The translations under genes were made by a program, and so were the position numbers. Positions 1-5,148 of a stretch of DNA of 5,265 nucleotides are shown in pieces. This DNA comes from Acidobacteriota bacterium (GTDB lineage Bacteria; Actinomycetota; Actinomycetes; Actinomycetales; Micrococcaceae), in contig JABBNV010000199.1 in assembly GCA_019352125.1 (NCBI GenBank), positions 1 through 5,265 of the forward strand, read 5' to 3'. The notes under the pieces are model-generated. The model did no database searches, had not been told where the DNA came from, and was given only the letters and a program-made list of their open reading frames with translations. Each line of letters starts with the position of its first letter. The first letter of the stretch is position 1.

Positions 1-377
1 ACCAGGGCATTTCACCCGCGTTCTGCATGGACCACGGTATGACGATGTCCATCTACCATGCGGATCCGGATGGCAACGGTGTGGAGATTCAGGTGGACAA
101 CTTCCACAATTGGGGCAAGTCCAAGGAATGGATGTGGGCCTCTCGTGAGTTCTCGGAGGATCAGCTGGGGCCGCAGTTTGATCCGGATGCTCTGGTAGAG
201 GCGCGGGCCCGCGGACTCAGCCATGATGAGATACATGAACGTGCGTACGCTGGCGAGTACCGTCCCAAAGTCGAAGTGCCTAACCCGGCATTCCCCGACG
301 TGTGGGCTGACAAAATTGCGGCGAATCCGGCGCTCTTGGACCGCGTACCGTTCCCGCCAGAAATGTGGCGTTACTGA
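1..377 (+). CDS. VOC-family (type I extradiol dioxygenase-like) protein, 3' part only
   Basis: The reading frame is open from the window edge (first full codon at 3), so the 5' part of the gene is missing; 124 residues are visible. They begin inside the last beta-alpha-beta-beta-beta module of a vicinal-oxygen-chelate protein: DHGMTMSIYHADPDGNGVEI near visible residues 10-29. The Glu of the GVEI motif (residue 28) is in the place of the last metal ligand, and a Tyr ten residues before it (residue 18) has the spacing seen in type I extradiol catechol dioxygenases. The tail of about 90 residues is rich in Trp, Pro and charged residues and ends in PEMWRY. Family knowledge suggests cleavage of a catechol-type ring using Fe(II) or Mn(II) in the cytoplasm; a non-dioxygenase VOC role is possible because the other metal ligands are out of view. 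It overlaps the next gene by 13 nt, which suggests one operon with coupled translation. Substrate unknown. Confidence 0.8.
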   Translation, partial: QGISPAFCMDHGMTMSIYHADPDGNGVEIQVDNFHNWGKSKEWMWASREFSEDQLGPQFDPDALVEARARGLSHDEIHERAYAGEYRPKVEVPNPAFPDVWADKIAANPALLDRVPFPPEMWRY

Positions 378-1483
378 GCGCACAGCTACCCGACGGCTCA
401 CCCACGGCCATGGTCATTGGAAGCTTTGTGGCCATCAGCCAGGATCCGCCGCTCATTGGATACTTCGGTGACGACGCCTCTGCGACGTTCCGTTCTCTGG
501 CTGACTCGCAAAACTTTGTGGTCAGTGTTTTGGGCGAGGAACATGACGCGCTGCTGCGCTCGTTCATCCGAAAGGATGAAAACCGTCTGGAGCAGGTTGG
601 GCTTGTTCGCATGGCAAGTGGCCTTTTGCGAGTTGAGGAGCCGGTGGCATGGTTTGAAGCCCGCATGACTAGCGTGCAGCGCTATGGGGATCACCGGCTG
701 GTTGTAGGTCAGGTTGAGGATTTTGGCGTGGCGACGGCAACGGCCGGCTCTCCGCTGCTTTACCGCCGAGGTGGCTTCGGTGCTTTCGCCATCCCCACTG
801 ACCGGATCGATGTGCGAAACATTGGCGATCGTCTCAGCGCTGCACAGGCGGTCTCGGTAATGCTGGAGCCAGTTGCTCACCGCATTGGCCGCGATATCGC
901 CATCACGGCAATGGTAGGGGAATCGATCGTGGTGGTGGGTATGACCCTCTGCGCCCACGGGGAACTCGCTGAACAAAGCGCACCCAGCGCCATCGGCATT
1001 TCCCTTCCCTTTGCTGCGCCAGTGGAACCGCTGTTTGCCGCATGGGCTTCGGACCGGACTAAAACTCTCTGGATTGAACGAGCCCGTCACTTAGTGGGTG
1101 TGGTGGATCGTCGCGGAGTGAGTGCGCAGCTTGAAGCAATCCGAGAACGAGGCTACGCAGTTTCTGTTGACCGTGACTTATCAGCCAGATTCATCGGACT
1201 CATCGCCGACCCCGACGTCGAAAACGAGTCCTACGCGCAAATGTGGAGCGATTACGCATCCCGCACCATCGAGAGTGCCACCTCGCCATTGCCCCTGGGC
1301 GACATCGCAGCTATTCAGGTTCCCGTGTTTGATGCCGACGGCAGCGTGACGCTTGCCCTCACCATCAGCGGCATTGGTCCGTTCAGCCACGATGCCGATT
1401 TGGAAAGTTTGGCGCAGACGCTGGTGGAAGCCGCCAACCTGGCCTCGACGACGCTCAGCCGACCTCCGATTGGCCCTTCTTAG
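365..1483 (+). CDS. Flavin reductase domain fused to an IclR-type effector-binding domain
   Basis: The 372-residue product has two parts. Residues 1-145 are a flavin reductase-like (FMN-binding split barrel) domain: SFVAISQDPPLIGYF at 20-34, the GDHRLVVGQV strand at 108-117 and the PLLYRRGGFG strand at 130-139. Such proteins use NAD(P)H to make reduced flavin for a partner monooxygenase. Residues 150-365 resemble the ligand-binding domain of IclR regulators: ISLPFAAPVEPLFAAW at 212-227, LEAIRERGYAVSVD at 256-269 and IAAIQVPVFDADGSVTLAL at 314-332. No helix-turn-helix is present. By analogy with the reductase of Acinetobacter 4-hydroxyphenylacetate hydroxylase, which carries a MarR-like effector domain, I infer a substrate-sensing reductase. 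The start is GTG 365, the only ATG/GTG/TTG between the in-frame stop at 308-310 and ATG 410. It has no Shine-Dalgarno and lies inside the upstream gene, so translation is probably coupled. The N-terminus is about 12-15 residues shorter than usual, lacking the LGxFPTG-type segment. Confidence 0.85.
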   Translation: MALLSAQLPDGSPTAMVIGSFVAISQDPPLIGYFGDDASATFRSLADSQNFVVSVLGEEHDALLRSFIRKDENRLEQVGLVRMASGLLRVEEPVAWFEARMTSVQRYGDHRLVVGQVEDFGVATATAGSPLLYRRGGFGAFAIPTDRIDVRNIGDRLSAAQAVSVMLEPVAHRIGRDIAITAMVGESIVVVGMTLCAHGELAEQSAPSAIGISLPFAAPVEPLFAAWASDRTKTLWIERARHLVGVVDRRGVSAQLEAIRERGYAVSVDRDLSARFIGLIADPDVENESYAQMWSDYASRTIESATSPLPLGDIAAIQVPVFDADGSVTLALTISGIGPFSHDADLESLAQTLVEAANLASTTLSRPPIGPS

Positions 1484-1566
1484 CCTCCCGACGCGCGGTT
1501 TCTGCAGCCCGGCGGCGGTTGCGGATCAGCTAAGTGCTGGCTGCCCAGACAAGGCCGGAATGTGAG

Positions 1567-1582
1567 AGCCTAGGCCATGGCT
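1567..1582. promoter_or_regulatory. Imperfect palindrome spanning the iclR-type start codon
   Basis: AGCCTAGGCCATGGCT matches its own reverse complement at 12 of 16 positions and contains two overlapping perfect 8-bp palindromes, GCCTAGGC (1568-1575) and GCCATGGC (1574-1581). The ATG at 1577 lies inside it. It could be an autoregulatory operator or a weak RNA fold limiting initiation; chance is also plausible. A weak ribosome binding site, GAGAG at 1564-1568, abuts it. Confidence 0.25.
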
Positions 1583-2335
1583 AATTCGCGTTCGGGGGAT
1601 TCGATGCTGGACCGCGTGGTCCGCATCCTCTCTTCCTTTGACGTCGCAACGCACGCGCTGACGGTGATGGAACTGGCGGCTCGGGCCGGGTTGCCGCGAG
1701 CCAGCGCCTACCGCTTGGTGGACGAGCTGGCCACTCACGGGATCCTGGCCAAAGAGCCGGACGGGAAGGTCCGGCTGGGCTTGCATTTATGGGAGCTGGC
1801 CAATAGATCCAATGCTGCTCTGGACCTCAAGCGCGTCGCGATGCCCTTCATGGAAGACGTCCACGCGGTAGTGCGGCAGGACACTCAACTGGCAGTACTC
1901 CACCAGGATGAAGTCTTGATTTTGGAGCGCTTTTCTCGCCCCGGATCGGCTATAAATAAAGCCGCCGTGGCTGGGCGCATGCAGGTTCATGCCACGTCCA
2001 TGGGCATGGTCTTATTGGCTTTTGCCCCGCCGCACGTTTCTGAAGGCTACCTGTCCCGGCACCGTGACGCCGTCGTTGCTTGGCACCCTCATTTCAGGGG
2101 AGAGCTTGCGGAGATCCGGCGGAACGGCTTTGCCGCTTTTGATGGACTGATCGATGACGAAACCACCGGGGCCGCCGTGCCGGTACTGGATCGCCACAAT
2201 ACGGCTGTTGCTGCCCTGTCCGTGGTGCTCCCCAGAAATTCTGACGTGCTCCGCCCCACGGTTATGGCCCTGCGCACGGCGGCCCGCGGCATTTCCCGCA
2301 GCCTGGGGGAGGGCTCCTCGGAAGCGGCGGGGTAG
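1577..2335 (+). CDS. IclR-family transcriptional regulator
   Basis: The 252-residue product has the usual IclR length and layout. An N-terminal winged helix-turn-helix covers about residues 9-75, with the helix-turn-helix near 29-55 (VMELAARAGLPRASAYRLVD) and the wing at KEPDGKVRLG. The C-terminal effector domain follows, with the HATSMGMVLLAF signature at 138-149, a GFAAFDGLID loop at 184-193 and the AVPVLDRHNTAVAALSV strand pair at 200-216. The start ATG 1577 is fixed closely by an in-frame TAG at 1571-1573; ATG 1604 is a less likely alternative that would cut only the leader. The gene lies 93 nt after the reductase fusion and 141 nt before pobA, all in the same direction. Actinobacterial protocatechuate and 4-hydroxybenzoate genes are often controlled by IclR proteins of the PcaR/PobR type, so I infer that it senses an aromatic acid or pathway intermediate and acts at the palindrome at 2350-2364. 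It might equally control the upstream operon, so I give no symbol. Confidence 0.93.
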   Translation: MANSRSGDSMLDRVVRILSSFDVATHALTVMELAARAGLPRASAYRLVDELATHGILAKEPDGKVRLGLHLWELANRSNAALDLKRVAMPFMEDVHAVVRQDTQLAVLHQDEVLILERFSRPGSAINKAAVAGRMQVHATSMGMVLLAFAPPHVSEGYLSRHRDAVVAWHPHFRGELAEIRRNGFAAFDGLIDDETTGAAVPVLDRHNTAVAALSVVLPRNSDVLRPTVMALRTAARGISRSLGEGSSEAAG

Positions 2336-2349
2336 GCAAGGTTTTAGAG

Positions 2350-2364
2350 TCCCATTGAATGGGA
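2350..2364. promoter_or_regulatory. Perfect 15-bp palindrome, candidate IclR-type operator for pobA-pca
   Basis: TCCCATTGAATGGGA is a perfect inverted repeat of two 7-bp arms around one central base, in the gap between the iclR-type gene and pobA. The arm-spacer layout is the same as the E. coli IclR operator consensus as I recall it (7-1-7). Neither flanking base pair extends it. Its position about 110 nt before the pobA start fits an operator at or near the promoter. I could not assign convincing -35 or -10 boxes; CATAGT at 2375-2380 is the nearest -10-like hexamer. Confidence 0.5.
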
Positions 2365-2370
2365 TTAAGC

Positions 2371-2400
2371 GTGCCATAGTTGTGCCCTGTGCCACAAACT
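2371..2400. promoter_or_regulatory. GTGCC repeats and TTGTG-N8-CACAA inverted repeat
   Basis: GTGCC occurs three times, at 2371, 2382 and 2389, and the longer GTGCCA at 2371 and 2389, 18 bp apart. The same stretch contains TTGTG (2380-2384) and CACAA (2393-2397) as an inverted repeat with an 8-nt spacer. Starting 6 bp after the 15-bp palindrome, it may be a second regulator contact or part of the promoter. Direct evidence is limited to the repeats. Confidence 0.3.
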
Positions 2401-2423
2401 GGGACGACGGCGACCAACGAGGG

Positions 2424-2448
2424 CTTCCGGAAGGGTGCGCACGCGTGC
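2424..2448. promoter_or_regulatory. Pair of 10-bp palindromes in the pobA leader
   Basis: CTTCCGGAAG (2424-2433) and GCACGCGTGC (2439-2448) are both perfect palindromes, 5 nt apart and just upstream of the pobA ribosome binding site. Neither has a loop, so each is more suited to binding a protein dimer than to forming a stable RNA hairpin. GC-rich sequence makes chance occurrence plausible. Confidence 0.25.
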
Positions 2449-2460
2449 CTGGTGATTTTC

Positions 2461-2466
2461 AAGGAG
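2461..2466 (+). promoter_or_regulatory. Ribosome binding site of pobA
   Basis: AAGGAG stands 10 nt before ATG 2477 and is close to the full anti-Shine-Dalgarno complement. It supports that start codon. Confidence 0.8.
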
Positions 2467-2476
2467 ACGTGGATTT

Positions 2477-3673
2477 ATGGCCGCACCACGGCGCAGGCTC
2501 ACTACCACCGTCGGAATTGTGGGTGGTGGCCCCGCGGGGCTGATGCTCTCACACCTACTCTCCCGCGCAGGGATTGAGAATATAGTCCTTGAAAAGCGCA
2601 GTCACGAGACCATCCGCACCACGCAGCGCGCCGGCATTCTGGAGGCAGGATCCGTGAAAATGCTGACGGATACTGGTGTGAATGGTCGGGTGGTGACAGA
2701 GGGTCATCGTCACGAAGGCATTGATCTTCGCTTCAACGGGGTCAGTCACCGGCTGGACTTTCAAGACTTGGTATGCGAATCAGTATGGCTTTACCCGCAA
2801 AACGAGGTGTTTGTGGACCTTGCAGCTGCACGGAAGCGCGATGGCGGTGACGTCAGGTTTTCCGTCACCGATACTCAAGTGCTGGATCTGACCAGTGATG
2901 AGCCCAAGATCTACTTCACCGACGACGCGGGCGAGGACTTTGAACTGCACTGCCAGTTAGTGGTGGGTGCCGATGGCTCGCAGAGCATTTGCCGGAAAGC
3001 CATTCCGGCGGACGTACGCAGCGATCACTTCATCGCTTACCCGTTTGCCTGGTTCGGCATCCTCACGGAGGCTCCGCCCAGTGCGCCGGAATTGATATAT
3101 GCAAACTCTGAACACGGCTTTGCCCTGATTAGCCAGCGCAGCGGCATGGTTCAACGGATGTACTTCCAGTGTGACCCAGATGAGGATCCGTCCACGTGGA
3201 GTGACGAGCAGATCTGGGCCGAGCTGCAAAAGCGCGTTGACGGCCCAGACGGTTTCACGCTCAAGCGCGGGCCAATCTTCGAAAAGATGGTGCTGCCGTT
3301 CCGGTCCTACGTGTGCGAGCCCCTGCGGTACGGCAACTTGTTCCTGGCCGGAGACGCTGGCCACACGGTACCGCCTACCGGAGCCAAGGGGCTCAACCTG
3401 GCGCTGGCCGACGTCGCCGTTCTTGCCAAAGCCATTGAAAGCTTCGCCACGCATGGTGACCACGCACTCCTGGATGCCTACAGTGACACGGCACTGGAGC
3501 GCGTCTGGAAGGCGCAGAACTTTTCCTTTTGGATGACCAGTATGTTGCACAGCCGCGCGGACCAAAGCTCCTTTGAGCGCAAGCGCATCCTGGGCGAACT
3601 CAACTCCGTTGCCACATCCCGCTTCGGCCAGCAATACCTGGCCGAGGCTTACACCGGATGGCCCCACGGTTAG
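2477..3673 (+). CDS. pobA: 4-hydroxybenzoate 3-monooxygenase (p-hydroxybenzoate hydroxylase)
   Basis: The 398-residue cytoplasmic FAD enzyme converts 4-hydroxybenzoate, O2 and NAD(P)H to protocatechuate. It is full length (the Pseudomonas enzyme has 394). The ADP-binding GGGPAG is at 16-21, RAGILE at 51-56, LVVGADGS at 161-168 and the second FAD motif, LAGDAGHTVPPTGAKGLNLA, at 290-309. Against the P. fluorescens enzyme from memory, the substrate-site residues are kept: Tyr201, Ser212, Arg214, Arg220, Tyr222 and Tyr385 correspond to Tyr208, Ser219, Arg221, Arg227, Tyr229 and Tyr392. The coenzyme-site residues differ: Tyr38 and Arg42 correspond to Thr45 and Thr49, while Arg44 is kept as Arg51. 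This suggests relaxed or NADH-leaning specificity, as recalled for actinobacterial homologues. ATG 2477 has a strong ribosome binding site. The gene is first of an operon with pcaHGB, so its product feeds straight into the next enzyme; regulation is probably by the IclR protein upstream. Confidence 0.97.
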   Translation: MAAPRRRLTTTVGIVGGGPAGLMLSHLLSRAGIENIVLEKRSHETIRTTQRAGILEAGSVKMLTDTGVNGRVVTEGHRHEGIDLRFNGVSHRLDFQDLVCESVWLYPQNEVFVDLAAARKRDGGDVRFSVTDTQVLDLTSDEPKIYFTDDAGEDFELHCQLVVGADGSQSICRKAIPADVRSDHFIAYPFAWFGILTEAPPSAPELIYANSEHGFALISQRSGMVQRMYFQCDPDEDPSTWSDEQIWAELQKRVDGPDGFTLKRGPIFEKMVLPFRSYVCEPLRYGNLFLAGDAGHTVPPTGAKGLNLALADVAVLAKAIESFATHGDHALLDAYSDTALERVWKAQNFSFWMTSMLHSRADQSSFERKRILGELNSVATSRFGQQYLAEAYTGWPHG

Positions 3674-3710
3674 GGGCTGATCCACCAATGCAGAACATAT
3701 CAACCACCAC

Positions 3711-3715
3711 AGGAG
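3711..3715 (+). promoter_or_regulatory. Ribosome binding site deciding the pcaH start
   Basis: AGGAG lies 8 nt before ATG 3724, better placed than AGGGG (3672-3676), 11 nt before the in-frame ATG 3688. This favours ATG 3724 over 3688 or 3658. Confidence 0.7.
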
Positions 3716-3723
3716 TGCCAGGC

Positions 3724-4548
3724 ATGGACGAAACTGAAGAGAACTTTGACGAAAGCCACGTTGTTCACAGGCTGGATGCTGCGGCGGAGACTCAAGAGGA
3801 ACTCAGCGCCGAAATCGCAGCAATTCACGAAGCCTACAACAAAGGTGTCGCGGCCGGAGCGGCAGAGGAAACTCAGCCTCGGATCGATTTTTCCCCGTAC
3901 CGTAGCTCCATTCTGCGCCACCCCACCAAGGACCCGCACCACGCGGATCCCGAGACCATTGAACTGTGGAGCCCCGCCTTTGGGCACCGAGATGTGCACG
4001 CACTGGAAGCGGATCTGACCATCCAGCACAATGGCGAACCCCTGGGGGAGCGGATGAAGGTGCGCGGCCGCGTGCTGGACGGAGACGGCCGGCCAGTGGG
4101 CGGGCAGTTGGTAGAGATCTGGCAGGCCAATTCCGCGGGGCGCTACATCCATAAGCGCGATCAACACCCCGCACCCATCGATCCCAACTTCACCGGCGTG
4201 GGCCGCTGCATCACTGCCGAGGACGGCAGCTATGAATTCTTGACCATCAAACCTGGACCGTATCCCTGGAAAAACCACTACAACGCCTGGCGTCCGGCCC
4301 ACATTCACTTCTCGCTTTTCGGCACAGACTTCACTCAGCGCATGATCACCCAGATGTACTTCCCGGGCGATCCGCTGTTCAGTCTGGACCCGATCTACCA
4401 GTCCATCACGGACCAAAAAGCGCGGGACAGGCTAGTTGCCACGTACGATCACAGCGTCACCAGCCACGAATGGGCCACCGGCTACAACTGGGACATTGTG
4501 CTTACCGGCAGCAACCGCACCTGGATGGAAGAAGAGGACGCAGAATAA
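3724..4548 (+). CDS. pcaH: Protocatechuate 3,4-dioxygenase, beta (iron-binding) subunit
   Basis: The 274-residue subunit carries the Fe(III) of the intradiol dioxygenase that opens protocatechuate to 3-carboxy-cis,cis-muconate. All expected ligands are present: Tyr141 (SAGRYIHK), Tyr180 (KPGPYPW), His193 and His195 (RPAHIHF), with the active-site Arg190. They match Tyr408, Tyr447, His460, His462 and Arg457 of the Pseudomonas putida enzyme. Further family motifs are VEIWQANSAG (130-139), DPNFTGVGRC (153-162) and the C-terminal NWDIVLTG (255-262). The first 55 residues are acidic and Ala-rich, probably helical, and make the protein about 35 residues longer than the P. putida subunit. ATG 3724 is chosen for its AGGAG; ATG 3688 would add 12 residues. 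It starts 50 nt after pobA with no visible terminator between. Its stop overlaps the pcaG start by one base (TAATG), fitting coupled, equimolar synthesis of the two subunits. Confidence 0.96.
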   Translation: MDETEENFDESHVVHRLDAAAETQEELSAEIAAIHEAYNKGVAAGAAEETQPRIDFSPYRSSILRHPTKDPHHADPETIELWSPAFGHRDVHALEADLTIQHNGEPLGERMKVRGRVLDGDGRPVGGQLVEIWQANSAGRYIHKRDQHPAPIDPNFTGVGRCITAEDGSYEFLTIKPGPYPWKNHYNAWRPAHIHFSLFGTDFTQRMITQMYFPGDPLFSLDPIYQSITDQKARDRLVATYDHSVTSHEWATGYNWDIVLTGSNRTWMEEEDAE

Positions 4549-5144
4549 TGGCACCGACGCAGCAGACACAGCAGGTAACGACTACGCCCAAGCTGGCCGC
4601 AACGCCAGGGCAAACAGTTGGCCCGTTCTTCGGTTACGCCCTGCCTTTCGAGAAGGATTCGGAACTGGTCAGCCAGGCGCATCCAGGGGCCGTTCGACTC
4701 TATGGCAACGTGTATGACGGGGCCGGCCAGGAAATCCCGGACTGCATCCTGGAAATCTGGCAGGCGGATGAATCCGGCAACATTGTGCAAGAGACTGGTT
4801 CCCTGCGCCGGGATGGCTACACCTTCACCGGGTGGGGCAGGGCTGCCTCCGATTTCGCTGGCCGTTACACCTTCACCACGGTGAATCCCGGTGCCACCGA
4901 GCCCGGCAAGGCGCCGTTCATTGCCGTCGTCTTCTTTGCCCGCGGCGTGATGAACAAGCTTCACACTCGCGTGTACCTTCCAGAAGACACTGAGGCACTT
5001 TCAAAAGATCCGCTCTTGAATTCCCTGCCGGAGGATCGTCGCAGTACGCTCATTGCCGCGCGTGAGGCAGACGGCAGCCTGCGCTGGGACATTCATTTAC
5101 AGGGCGACGGCGAAACTGTCTTCCTGAGCTATCCGGGAGCCTAA
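4548..5144 (+). CDS. pcaG: Protocatechuate 3,4-dioxygenase, alpha subunit
   Basis: The 198-residue subunit pairs with PcaH in the intradiol dioxygenase. It shares the beta-sandwich fold (LEIWQADESG at 68-77, GWGRAASDFAGRYTFTTV at 95-112) but lacks the iron ligands: where PcaH has PAHIHF it has APFIAV (122-127). It keeps the alpha-subunit residues that line the active site in P. putida: Thr23 and Pro26 of TPGQTVGPFF (for Thr12 and Pro15) and Arg132 of FFARG (for Arg133). LHTRVYLPED (138-147) and the C-terminal GDGETVFL (186-193) are also typical. Length is normal, with a short Gln/Thr-rich leader in residues 4-13. ATG 4548 overlaps the pcaH stop by one base and has AGAGGA at 4533-4538, 9 nt ahead, inside pcaH. 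An upstream in-frame ATG at 4470 would give a larger overlap and a non-homologous extension, so it is not used. Confidence 0.96.
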   Translation: MAPTQQTQQVTTTPKLAATPGQTVGPFFGYALPFEKDSELVSQAHPGAVRLYGNVYDGAGQEIPDCILEIWQADESGNIVQETGSLRRDGYTFTGWGRAASDFAGRYTFTTVNPGATEPGKAPFIAVVFFARGVMNKLHTRVYLPEDTEALSKDPLLNSLPEDRRSTLIAAREADGSLRWDIHLQGDGETVFLSYPGA

Positions 5145-5148
5145 CCGA

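Noticed and set aside
61..68. CGGATCCG palindrome and several other GGATCC occurrences across the window
   Set aside because: They lie in coding sequence, mostly Asp-Pro or Gly-Ser type codon pairs, with no regular spacing; ordinary chance.
398..1090. Minus-strand open frame opposite the reductase fusion (230 codons)
   Set aside because: No recognisable domain, and the + strand frame has clear flavin reductase and IclR-effector motifs.
1484..1576. Rho-independent terminator after the reductase fusion
   Set aside because: The gap is GC-rich but I found no stem-loop followed by a T run, so I cannot say whether transcription continues into the regulator.
2371..2394. TGGCAC (reverse of GTGCCA) as a sigma-54 -24 element
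   Set aside because: No matching -12 GC element at the right spacing, and actinobacteria as a rule lack sigma-54.
2957..3703. Long minus-strand open frame opposite pobA (248 codons)
   Set aside because: It is antisense to a clearly recognisable PobA, its translation resembles no family I know, and open antisense frames are expected in GC-rich coding DNA.
3658..3723. pcaH starting at ATG 3658 inside the end of pobA
   Set aside because: The added residues are not family-like, and AGGAG is correctly spaced only for ATG 3724.
3700..4416. Minus-strand open frame opposite pcaH (238 codons)
   Set aside because: Shadow of pcaH, in which all iron ligands are on the + strand reading.
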